From: an uncultured Collinsella sp.
GTDB lineage: Bacteria > Actinomycetota > Coriobacteriia > Coriobacteriales > Coriobacteriaceae
Direction: 5' to 3'
Assembly: GCA_900544095.1 (NCBI GenBank)
Contig: UQTV01000002.1
Location: 1-64,000, forward strand
DNA: 64,000 nucleotides
This document shows, in pieces, positions 31,087 through 38,152 of this stretch (its first letter is position 1; each line of letters starts with the position of its first letter). The notes under the pieces were generated by a model, which was not told the DNA's origin, did not search any database, and saw nothing but the letters and a program-made list of their open reading frames with translations. The position numbers and the translations under genes were made by a program.

Positions 31087-32052
31087 ATGGAGAACAAGTA
31101 CGTCTGCTCTGTCGATATCGGCGGAACTAAGATCGCGACCGCCATCATGGAGTACCCGGCTGACGGTAGTGTGCCCCATCCCGTTTTTGAGGCCGAGGTT
31201 CCTACCGAGGCCCAGGAGGGCGGCGAGGCCGTCTTCCAGCGTATCGAGGCGTCCATCAAGGCTGCTCTCGAGGCGAATCCCGGTGTCGAGGTCCTTGGCG
31301 TCGGTATCGGTGCCGCCGGCGTCGTCGATCCCAAGACGGGCGCCATCGCGTATGCCAATGAGATCATGCCCGGCTGGTCCGGCGTTCAGTTGGGGCCGCG
31401 TCTGCGCGAGGACCTCGGTCTTCCCGTTGCCGTCGTAGGCGACGTGCAGGCTCATGCTCTGGGCGAGGCCCACTGGGGCGTCGGCAAGGGCAAGTTCTCC
31501 GTCTTGTGTCTTGGCATCGGTACGGGCATCGGCGGCGCATATGTCGAGAACGGCCGCGTGATGCAGGGCTTCCATGGTGCTGCCGGCCATATGGGCCACA
31601 TCGAGTGCTCGGCTGCCGCCGGCATTCCCTGCGCCTGCGGGCGTTCCGGCCATCTGGAGTCGGTTGCTTCGGGCACTTCCATTGGTCGAATGTACGATGA
31701 GCGTTTTGGCCGCGTCGACCCCAGCCGTCCTTCGGTCGGTCGCGATGTGAACGACCTGTGCCGTGCGGGCGACGCAAAGGCGACCGAGGTCATCCATGAC
31801 GCCGGCTTTGCGCTGGGGGCCAGCTTGGGCTCGCTTGCCAACATCTTGGATCCCGAGGTCATCGTGCTTTCGGGCGGCGTGATTCACCAGGGTCCCGATT
31901 GGCGCTCGCAGACGTGGAAGGACTCGGTGCACGAGGGCTATGCCAGCCAGGCGCTCGACCCGCTTCAGGACACGCCGATCCTTATCGGTTCTCTGGAGGG
32001 CGATGCGCCGCTTATCGGTGCCGCCGAACACCTTCTTGCCTCGTTGAAGTAA
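31087..32052 (+). CDS. nanK: ROK-family sugar kinase, probable N-acetylmannosamine kinase
   Basis: Would phosphorylate N-acetylmannosamine to ManNAc-6-phosphate with ATP. The ROK ATP-binding start CSVDIGGTKIATAIM is at residues 7-21, and GIGTGIGGAYVENG and the glycine-rich LSGGVIHQG are present. The zinc-site region reads HIECSAAAGIPCACGRSGHLE, with His replacing the third cysteine of the usual CxCGxxGCxE. The product is 321 residues without a DNA-binding domain, hence a kinase and not a repressor. ATG 31087 follows GAAGGAGAGCGAC. ManNAc specificity comes from neighbours (nanA and nanE); a glucokinase-like role cannot be excluded by sequence. Confidence 0.82.
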   Translation: MENKYVCSVDIGGTKIATAIMEYPADGSVPHPVFEAEVPTEAQEGGEAVFQRIEASIKAALEANPGVEVLGVGIGAAGVVDPKTGAIAYANEIMPGWSGVQLGPRLREDLGLPVAVVGDVQAHALGEAHWGVGKGKFSVLCLGIGTGIGGAYVENGRVMQGFHGAAGHMGHIECSAAAGIPCACGRSGHLESVASGTSIGRMYDERFGRVDPSRPSVGRDVNDLCRAGDAKATEVIHDAGFALGASLGSLANILDPEVIVLSGGVIHQGPDWRSQTWKDSVHEGYASQALDPLQDTPILIGSLEGDAPLIGAAEHLLASLK

Positions 32053-32069
32053 ACATAACTACCAAGTGC

Positions 32070-32167
32070 GCCTTCTGAGGTGCCGCAGATTGACGTGAAA
32101 GAGGAGCGAAGCGTACTTCTGTACGCGAGCGACGGTTTGAACGTCAAGGTGCGGTGTCTCAGAAGGC
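32070..32167. repeat. Long imperfect hairpin 2 (nanK/nanE spacer)
   Basis: GCCTTCTGAG (32070-32079) pairs with CTCAGAAGGC (32158-32167). The stem continues imperfectly through GTGCCGCAGATTGACGT and ACGTCAAGGTGCGGTGT, and the centre carries GCGTAC-TTCT-GTACGC. TATTTT follows the 3' arm, so partial termination is possible. It ends 25 bases before the nanE start. Confidence 0.8.
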
Positions 32168-32192
32168 TATTTTGAGAAAGGTTGAGTCGAAC

Positions 32193-32879
32193 ATGACCGT
32201 TGATCCTTTGATTCAATCCCTGAAGGGCAAGCTCGTCGTGAGCGTTCAGGCCTATATGGGCGAGCCGCTTCGTACGCCCGAAACTATGGCTCAGATGTCT
32301 CGCGCCTGCGAGCTTGGCGGCGCCGCCGCTATTCGCTGCCAGGGTCTTGCCGACATCGCCGCCATTAAGGGCCGCTGCGAGGTCCCCGTCATCGGCTTGT
32401 GGAAGGATGGGCACGAGGGCGTCTACATCACGCCGACGCTGCGTCATGCTCGCGCCTGCGTTGCCGCCGGTGCCGATATCGTGGCAATTGATGCCACTGA
32501 TCGCCCACGTCCCGATGGCAAGACCGTCGAGGACACCTTCCGTCCGCTGCACGAGGAGGGCGTGCTCCTGATGGCGGATTGTGCCACCATCGAGGACATT
32601 CGCCGTGCGGTTGATATGGGCTTTGACCTGGTATCCACTACGCTTTCTCACGGTGTCGCCGCCATCGACTGCACCATGGCCGATGGCCCTGATCTGCCGC
32701 TCCTGCGTCAGGCGACCGAGGAGTTTCCCGGCCTTCCCATCATCTGCGAGGGCCGCGTGCACACGCCCGAGGAGGCCCGCGCCGCGATTGATGCGGGCGC
32801 CTGGGCAGTTGTCGTGGGCACTGCCATTACGCACCCCACGAGTATTACGAGTTGGTTCAAAGCCGCGCTTGAGGCGTAA
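32193..32879 (+). CDS. nanE: N-acetylmannosamine-6-phosphate 2-epimerase
   Basis: Converts ManNAc-6-phosphate to GlcNAc-6-phosphate, linking sialic acid breakdown to amino sugar metabolism. The 228-residue TIM barrel has the NanE patterns LKGKLVVSVQAYMGEPLRTPE at the start, GAAAIRCQGLADI, PVIGLWKDGHEGVYITPT, ADIVAIDATDRPRPDG, LLMADCATIEDIRRAVDMGFD, and ICEGRVHTPEEARAAIDAGAWAVVVGTAITHP. This is the most specific marker that the island handles sialic acid. ATG 32193 is preferred; GTG 32154 in frame lies inside the hairpin. The ribosome site (AAAGG, 14 bases upstream) is weak. Confidence 0.95.
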   Translation: MTVDPLIQSLKGKLVVSVQAYMGEPLRTPETMAQMSRACELGGAAAIRCQGLADIAAIKGRCEVPVIGLWKDGHEGVYITPTLRHARACVAAGADIVAIDATDRPRPDGKTVEDTFRPLHEEGVLLMADCATIEDIRRAVDMGFDLVSTTLSHGVAAIDCTMADGPDLPLLRQATEEFPGLPIICEGRVHTPEEARAAIDAGAWAVVVGTAITHPTSITSWFKAALEA

Positions 32880-32930
32880 GACAGGCCTCGTATCCGCTCA
32901 GGGCGGTATACTCATTAAAGGCAATTGACC

Positions 32931-32968
32931 GCGCGGGATCCGGGTTGCTGGGTCCCGCGCTTGTTTTT
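32931..32968 (+). terminator. Terminator between nanE and rapZ
   Basis: GCGCGGGA (32931-32938) pairs with TCCCGCGC (32953-32960), then TTGTTTTTA. The hairpin ends where the rapZ ribosome site AGGAGG begins, so it either terminates the nan operon or attenuates read-through. TATACT at 32907-32912 is a possible -10 for rapZ, without a good -35. Confidence 0.8.
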
Positions 32969-32980
32969 AGGAGGCAGCAC

Positions 32981-33901
32981 ATGCAAAAGGGAGATGCCAT
33001 GGATGCGGCGGAGCGCTCGGAGCGCATCCCCGATATCGTCATCATCACCGGAATGTCCGGATCGGGCCGCACGCAAGCTATGCATGTGTTCGAGGACATG
33101 GGCTACTTTTGCATCGACAACTTGCCTCCGCGTCTGATCTCCCAGCTTGCCGAACTCGTTGGCATCAATACGGGCGTGGGCAGGCATCTTGCCGTCACCT
33201 GCGACCTGCGCAGCCAGGGCTTGTTCGATGAGCTGCTCGATGCCGTTGCCGCACTCGAGGAGCGCGAAATGAGCTGTGACATTGTGTTTCTCGAGGCCTC
33301 AGACGAGGTGCTGATCCGTCGTTATAGCGAAAACCGCCGCCGCCATCCCATTGCCAAGCCGGGGGAGACCACGGCCGATGCGATTCAGCGCGAGCGCCTG
33401 CAGCTGCAGGGTGTGCGCGATCGAGCCGATATGATCATCGACACGAGCCGCCTGCGCACCTCTGCCCTGCGCAACAAATTGCGCATGGCGTTCTCCGAGT
33501 TGTCCGACCAGCAGCTCATGGACGTCCACGTGTTCTCGTTTGGCTTTAAGCACGGCATGCCCGTCGAGGCGGACATTATGATCGACGTTCGCTTCCTGCC
33601 CAATCCGTTCTACGATCCCGAGATGCGCACCATGACCGGTCTCGATAAGAAAGTCTCCGACTTTGTTCTGGACCATCCCAAGACCCAGGAGTTCTGGAAG
33701 GCCTGGACGCAGCTGCTCGATACGGTCATGCCCGGCTATATCGCGGAGGGCAAGCCACAACTTTCTATTGCCATCGGCTGCACGGGCGGTCAACACCGCA
33801 GCGTTGCCATCGCCGAGGCCACGGCACGTTATTTGGAAGGCGCCCAATACCACGTGAGCATTTCCCATCGCGACCTGTCGCGCGCCAACACGAAAGCATA
33901 G
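32981..33901 (+). CDS. rapZ: RapZ/YvcJ-family nucleotide-binding protein
   Basis: ATP/GTP-binding regulator related to E. coli RapZ (adaptor for decay of the GlmZ small RNA) and B. subtilis YvcJ. The P-loop reads ITGMSGSGRTQAMHVFED, CIDNLPP follows, and the C-terminal domain has VFSFGFKHGMP, DVRFLPNPFY and SIAIGCTGGQHRSV, a phosphate-binding loop typical of the family. It is 306 residues. ATG 32981 follows AGGAGG by six bases; ATG 32999 is a weaker alternative. In most Gram-positives the order is rapZ-yvcK-whiA; here whiA starts seven bases after the rapZ stop, so yvcK is missing at this place. Confidence 0.93.
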   Translation: MQKGDAMDAAERSERIPDIVIITGMSGSGRTQAMHVFEDMGYFCIDNLPPRLISQLAELVGINTGVGRHLAVTCDLRSQGLFDELLDAVAALEEREMSCDIVFLEASDEVLIRRYSENRRRHPIAKPGETTADAIQRERLQLQGVRDRADMIIDTSRLRTSALRNKLRMAFSELSDQQLMDVHVFSFGFKHGMPVEADIMIDVRFLPNPFYDPEMRTMTGLDKKVSDFVLDHPKTQEFWKAWTQLLDTVMPGYIAEGKPQLSIAIGCTGGQHRSVAIAEATARYLEGAQYHVSISHRDLSRANTKA

Positions 33902-33907
33902 GCCTGC

Positions 33908-34837
33908 ATGTCGTTTACCGCCGAGGTGCGTGACGAGCTCGCGCGCTGCGAACCCGAATGTGAATACTGCGATTTGTCGACGCTTGCCGCCCTGACGCGT
34001 GTGAGCGGTACACTTTCGCTGGCCGGCTCCGGGCGGTATCGTTTGACGGTCGCGACCGAGACGGGTGCCGTCGCGCGCACGATGATCACACTGACGCATC
34101 GCATCCTTAAGCTCAAAACGGAATTTACCGTTCGTAAATCGGTCTTGCATAAGGTCCGTAACTATCTCATTACCCTGCCCGATCAACCCGACCTGGACAA
34201 GGCTCTGGTGCTGCTGGGCATTCTCGACCGCAGGGGAGGGCTCGTCGCTGGTGTTCCCCGGCACATCGTTGCCCGTCCCTGCTGCAGGCTTGCCTACATC
34301 CGCGGCGCGCTCATCGCCGGCGGTTTCGTGGCCGATCCCCGCGGCGACTTTCATTTGGAGATCGCGGTGCAGGGCGAGCAGTATGCCCGGGGACTTTGCG
34401 ATCTATTGGAGCAGATTGGGGTCCATGCGCGCGTTAACGCGCGGCGCGGGTCCTTTGCCGTCTACATTAAGAGCGCCGAGGAGATCGAGCAGCTTCTAAA
34501 GCTGGTCGGCGCCAAGCGCAGCGTTGCCGAGATCGAGGAAGCGCGCGCGGTCAAATTGGTTAAGAACGACGTAAACCGTCGCGTGAATGCCGAGCTGGCC
34601 AATCAGACCAGAAGTGCGGGTGCCGCCCAGCATCAGCTTGCGTTGATCGATGAGCTCGAACAGCGGGGTTTACGCGACACGCTTCCGGACGCCTTAGCAG
34701 TCTTTTGCGACCTGCGCGAGCGCTATCCCGATCTGTCACTGCGCGATCTGGGGGAGATGGCTGACCCTCCCTTGTCGAAGTCGGCCCTCTACCATCGAGT
34801 TTTGAGGCTTGAAAAGCTCATTGAAGCAAACAGGTAG
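33908..34837 (+). CDS. whiA: WhiA, DNA-binding regulator of cell division
   Basis: Conserved Gram-positive regulator with an N-terminal LAGLIDADG-like fold and a C-terminal helix-turn-helix; in Streptomyces it controls sporulation septation, and in Bacillus it affects division and chromosome segregation. Recognisable features are the start MSFTAEVRDELAR, CCRLAYIRGALIAGGFVADP in the homing-endonuclease-like core, ANQTRSAGAAQHQLALIDEL between the domains, and LRDLGEMADPPLSKSALYHRVLRLE as the DNA-binding helices. The length of 309 residues is normal. It is coupled to rapZ (six-base gap). A typical ribosome site is not obvious. Confidence 0.94.
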   Translation: MSFTAEVRDELARCEPECEYCDLSTLAALTRVSGTLSLAGSGRYRLTVATETGAVARTMITLTHRILKLKTEFTVRKSVLHKVRNYLITLPDQPDLDKALVLLGILDRRGGLVAGVPRHIVARPCCRLAYIRGALIAGGFVADPRGDFHLEIAVQGEQYARGLCDLLEQIGVHARVNARRGSFAVYIKSAEEIEQLLKLVGAKRSVAEIEEARAVKLVKNDVNRRVNAELANQTRSAGAAQHQLALIDELEQRGLRDTLPDALAVFCDLRERYPDLSLRDLGEMADPPLSKSALYHRVLRLEKLIEANR

Positions 34838-34882
34838 TTGAGCGAAACTGCTTATATAGGGATTGAACTGCTGTTTTACTCT

Positions 34883-34896
34883 TTAAAACGTTTTAA
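34883..34896. promoter_or_regulatory. Perfect palindrome upstream of gap
   Basis: TTAAAACGTTTTAA is a 14-base perfect palindrome in an AT-rich stretch 135 bases before the gap start and 57 bases before a TATATT -10 candidate at 34953-34958. It could bind a regulator of glycolysis, but it does not match an operator I know with confidence. Confidence 0.4.
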
Positions 34897-34952
34897 CGTA
34901 AATTTGATTTTCAATTTCGAGCATTCTCGTGAAATTCAAGTCAAAAAAAAGG

Positions 34953-34958
34953 TATATT
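34953..34958 (+). promoter_or_regulatory. Candidate -10 element of the gap promoter
   Basis: TATATT follows an A-tract in the AT-rich region before gap; the -35 at 17-base spacing (TGAAAT) is weak. It would give a leader of about 65 bases. Pattern match only. Confidence 0.35.
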
Positions 34959-35030
34959 AGGCGAGTGGTTAGTTTGTGGGCCTCAACGGCGGGCGCTGTA
35001 GCTCGCGGGGGCCTTACGAAAGGAGACACA

Positions 35031-36056
35031 ATGGCAGTAAAGGTTGCTATTAACGGCTTCGGTCGCATCGGTCGTCTGGCTTTCCGTCAGATGTTCGGTC
35101 ATGAGGGCTCCGAGATCGTCGCTATCAACGACCTCACCTCTCCCGATATGCTCGCTTACCTGCTGAAGTACGACTCCACGCAGGGCAACTACGCTCGCGA
35201 TCACGAGGTCGTTGCTGGCGAGGATTCCATCACCGTTGACGGCAAGGAGATCAAGATCTACAAGGAGGCCGACGCCAACAACCTGCCTTGGGGCGACCTC
35301 GACGTCGACGTCGTTCTCGAGTGCACCGGCTTCTACACCAGCAAGGCTAAGGCTCAGGCCCACATCAACGCTGGCGCCAAGAAGGTCGTCATCTCCGCTC
35401 CGGCCGGCAGCGATCTGCCCACCATCGTGTACAACGTCAACCACGAGACGCTGACCGCTGAGGACAACATCATCTCCGCCGCTTCCTGCACCACCAACTG
35501 CCTCGCCCCGATGGCCAAGGGTCTGAACGACTTCGCTCCCATCGTGTCCGGCATCATGACCACCATTCACGCCTGGACCGGCGACCAGATGCCGCTCGAC
35601 GGCCCGCAGCGCAAGGGCAACAAGCGTCGTAGCCGCGCCTGCGCCGTCAACATCGTCCCCAACACCACCGGTGCTGCCAAGGCTATCGGCCTGGTTCTCC
35701 CCGAGCTCAACGGTAAGCTCATCGGTGCCGCCCAGCGCGTCCCGACGCCGACCGGCTCCATCACTAACCTCTACGCTGTCGTTGACAAGAAGGTCACCGT
35801 CGACGAGGTTAACGCCGCTATGAAGGCCTACGCTGCCACCATCTCCGAGACCTTCGGTTACAACGAGGACGACATCGTCTCCACCGACATCATCGGCGAG
35901 ACCCACGGCTCCATCTTCGACGCCACTCAGACCATGTGCTCTGACCTCGGCAACGGCCAGACTCTCGTTCAGGTCACCTCTTGGTACGACAACGAGAACT
36001 CTTACACCTCTCAGATGGTCCGCACCATCAAGTACTTCGAGAAGTTCGTTGCTTAA
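35031..36056 (+). CDS. gap: Glyceraldehyde-3-phosphate dehydrogenase, type I
   Basis: NAD-dependent oxidation and phosphorylation of glyceraldehyde-3-phosphate to 1,3-bisphosphoglycerate in glycolysis. INGFGRIGRLAFRQM near the start is the NAD-binding turn, ASCTTNCLAPMAKGL holds the catalytic cysteine, and NIVPNTTGAAKA and SWYDNENSYTSQMVRT are further family signatures. It has 341 residues. ATG 35031 has AGGAG five bases upstream. Codon use is extremely biased, fitting high expression. A terminator follows, so gap is probably its own transcript next to the pgk-tpiA-gpmI block. Confidence 0.98.
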   Translation: MAVKVAINGFGRIGRLAFRQMFGHEGSEIVAINDLTSPDMLAYLLKYDSTQGNYARDHEVVAGEDSITVDGKEIKIYKEADANNLPWGDLDVDVVLECTGFYTSKAKAQAHINAGAKKVVISAPAGSDLPTIVYNVNHETLTAEDNIISAASCTTNCLAPMAKGLNDFAPIVSGIMTTIHAWTGDQMPLDGPQRKGNKRRSRACAVNIVPNTTGAAKAIGLVLPELNGKLIGAAQRVPTPTGSITNLYAVVDKKVTVDEVNAAMKAYAATISETFGYNEDDIVSTDIIGETHGSIFDATQTMCSDLGNGQTLVQVTSWYDNENSYTSQMVRTIKYFEKFVA

Positions 36057-36093
36057 TTTAGCTTTTAGCGAATAGCTCGTTGAGCGTCTAAAG

Positions 36094-36140
36094 AAGGGCG
36101 CGGCCTTATAGGGCTTACACCCTAGGGTCGCGCCCTTTTT
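36094..36140 (+). terminator. Terminator after gap
   Basis: AAGGGCGCG (36094-36102) pairs with CGCGCCCTT (36129-36137) in front of TTTTT; an inner AGGG...CCCT stem extends the hairpin. Strong intrinsic terminator. Confidence 0.9.
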
Positions 36141-36196
36141 ATAGGAAATCGTCTGCCGTAATGGGAGGCAGACACGTACGAAAGGTAGAAGCAAAC

Positions 36197-37387
36197 ATGG
36201 CCTTTACCAAGAAGACCGTCCGCGACATCGATGTCGACGGCAAGCGCGTTCTCGTCCGCGTTGACTTCAATGTGCCTATCAAGGATGGCGTCGTTGGCGA
36301 CACCACCCGTATCAAGGCTGCCCTGCCCACCATCAACTACCTCGTTGAGCACAACGCTCGCGTCATCCTCATGAGCCACCTCGGCCGTCCCGATGGCACT
36401 GGCTTCCAGCCTGAGCTCTCCCTTGAGCCTGTCGCCAAGAAGCTCGCCGAGCTCTCTGGTCTCGACGTTGCCTTTGTCGCCGACACTTACGGCGAGAAGG
36501 CTGCCGAGGCTGTCGCTGCCGTCGAGCCGGGCAAGGTTCTCGTTCTCGAGAACGTCCGCTTCGATAAGCGTGAGAAGAAGAACGATCCCGAGATCGCCAA
36601 GAAGCTCGCTTCCTATGGTGACGTCTTCGTTCTCGATGCCTTCGGCACCGCTCACCGCGCCCAGGGTTCCGTCGTGGGCCCCGCCGCTTACCTGCCTGCC
36701 GTCGCTGGCTTCCTGCTCGAGAAGGAGGTCGACACGCTGACCGGCATCTTCGCCGAGCCCGAGCGCCCCTTCGTCGCCATCGTCGGCGGTTCCAAGGTTT
36801 CCTCCAAGATCGGCGTTCTCGATCACCTCATCGACTCCGCTGACACCCTGATCATCGGTGGCGGCATGGCCTACACTTTCTTCCTGGCTCAGGGCCTGTC
36901 CGTTGGTCAGTCCCTCAAGGAAGAGGACTGGGTCGAGCGCGCTGGCGAGATGCTCAAGAAGGCCGAGGAGAAGGGCGTCAAGATCCTGCTCCCCATCGAC
37001 AACCGCGTTGCCGATCACTTTGGCGAGGACGCTGTCCCCGAGGTTGTCGCTTCCGATGCTATCCCCGACGATCGTGAGGGCATGGATATCGGCCCCAAGA
37101 CCGAGGAGCTTTACGCCGAGGCCGTCAAGGGCGCCAAGACCGTGTTCTGGAACGGCCCCATGGGCGTCTTCGAGTTCGACAACTTCGCTCACGGCACCCA
37201 GGCTATCGCCGAGGCTGTCGCCGAGGCCGACTGCACCTCGATCATCGGCGGTGGCGACTCTGTCGCAGCTGTCAACAAGTTCAACCTGGCCGACAAGATG
37301 AGCTGGATCTCCACCGGTGGTGGCGCTTCCATGGAGCTCGTCGAGGGTAAGGCCCTGCCCGGAGTGGAGGCGCTTCTCGATGCCTAA
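36197..37387 (+). CDS. pgk: Phosphoglycerate kinase
   Basis: Glycolytic kinase transferring phosphate from 1,3-bisphosphoglycerate to ADP. RVLVRVDFNVP at about residues 17-27 is the substrate-site signature, followed by MSHLGRP, ENVRFDKREKKNDPEIA, VAIVGGSKVSSKI and the C-terminal ATP site (FWNGPMGVFEFDNFAHGT, GGGDSVAAV, STGGGASMELVEGK). It is 396 residues. ATG 36197 is used; AAAGG lies upstream at long distance. The last 8 bases overlap tpiA, indicating coupled translation. Confidence 0.98.
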   Translation: MAFTKKTVRDIDVDGKRVLVRVDFNVPIKDGVVGDTTRIKAALPTINYLVEHNARVILMSHLGRPDGTGFQPELSLEPVAKKLAELSGLDVAFVADTYGEKAAEAVAAVEPGKVLVLENVRFDKREKKNDPEIAKKLASYGDVFVLDAFGTAHRAQGSVVGPAAYLPAVAGFLLEKEVDTLTGIFAEPERPFVAIVGGSKVSSKIGVLDHLIDSADTLIIGGGMAYTFFLAQGLSVGQSLKEEDWVERAGEMLKKAEEKGVKILLPIDNRVADHFGEDAVPEVVASDAIPDDREGMDIGPKTEELYAEAVKGAKTVFWNGPMGVFEFDNFAHGTQAIAEAVAEADCTSIIGGGDSVAAVNKFNLADKMSWISTGGGASMELVEGKALPGVEALLDA

Positions 37388-38147
37388 TCGCACCCTTCTT
37401 ATCGCTGGTAACTGGAAGATGAACAACGACGTCGCCGAGGCCGCCAAGCTCGCCGACGAGCTGGCTCAGGCTCTGCCCGAGGTTCCGGCTGGCGTCGAGG
37501 TGCTCGTCTGCCCTCCGACCATCGACATCACCACGGTTCATGACCGCATTCAGGCTGCCCCCATCGCCCTCGGTGCACAGAACGTGTACTGGGAGGCCAA
37601 GGGTGCCTTCACCGGTGAGTCCTCTTGCGACATGCTCAAGTCCGCTGGCTGCACCTACTGCATCATCGGTCACTCCGAGCGTCGTGATTACTTCCACGAG
37701 ACCGACGAGGATCAGAACAAGAAGGCCAAGGCCCTCGTTGCCGCCGGTCTTGTTCCCGTCTTCTGCTGCGGCGAGTCCCTCGAGGTCCGCGAGGCTGGCA
37801 CCTATGTCGAGCACGTCGTGAACCAGGTCAAGGCTGGCCTTGCTGGTCTTGAGATCACCTGCCCCAAGCAGGTCGTCGTCGCCTACGAGCCCATCTGGGC
37901 CATCGGCACCGGCAAGACCGCTACCGCCGAGGACGCTCAGGAGGTCTGCGGCGCTATCCGTGAGACCCTCAAGGAGATGTTCGGCGAGGAGCTCGCCAAC
38001 GGCATCCGCGTCCTGTACGGTGGTTCCGCTAAGCCCGGCAACATCGCCGAGCTCGTCGCCAAGCCCGACGTTGACGGCGCCCTCGTGGGCGGCGCTTCGC
38101 TCAAGGCTGCCGACTTCGCCTCTATGGTCGTCAAGGCAGGCGAGTAG
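37380..38147 (+). CDS. tpiA: Triosephosphate isomerase
   Basis: Interconverts dihydroxyacetone phosphate and glyceraldehyde-3-phosphate. It is a TIM barrel of 255 residues with GNWKMN (catalytic Lys) near the start, IGHSERR (catalytic His), VVAYEPIWAIGTGKTA (catalytic Glu and flexible loop) and VLYGGSAKPGN plus DGALVGGASL (phosphate-binding loops). ATG 37380 overlaps the pgk stop, with GGAGTGGAGG upstream as ribosome site inside pgk. gpmI follows after five bases. Confidence 0.98.
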   Translation: MPNRTLLIAGNWKMNNDVAEAAKLADELAQALPEVPAGVEVLVCPPTIDITTVHDRIQAAPIALGAQNVYWEAKGAFTGESSCDMLKSAGCTYCIIGHSERRDYFHETDEDQNKKAKALVAAGLVPVFCCGESLEVREAGTYVEHVVNQVKAGLAGLEITCPKQVVVAYEPIWAIGTGKTATAEDAQEVCGAIRETLKEMFGEELANGIRVLYGGSAKPGNIAELVAKPDVDGALVGGASLKAADFASMVVKAGE

Positions 38148-38152
38148 GACAT

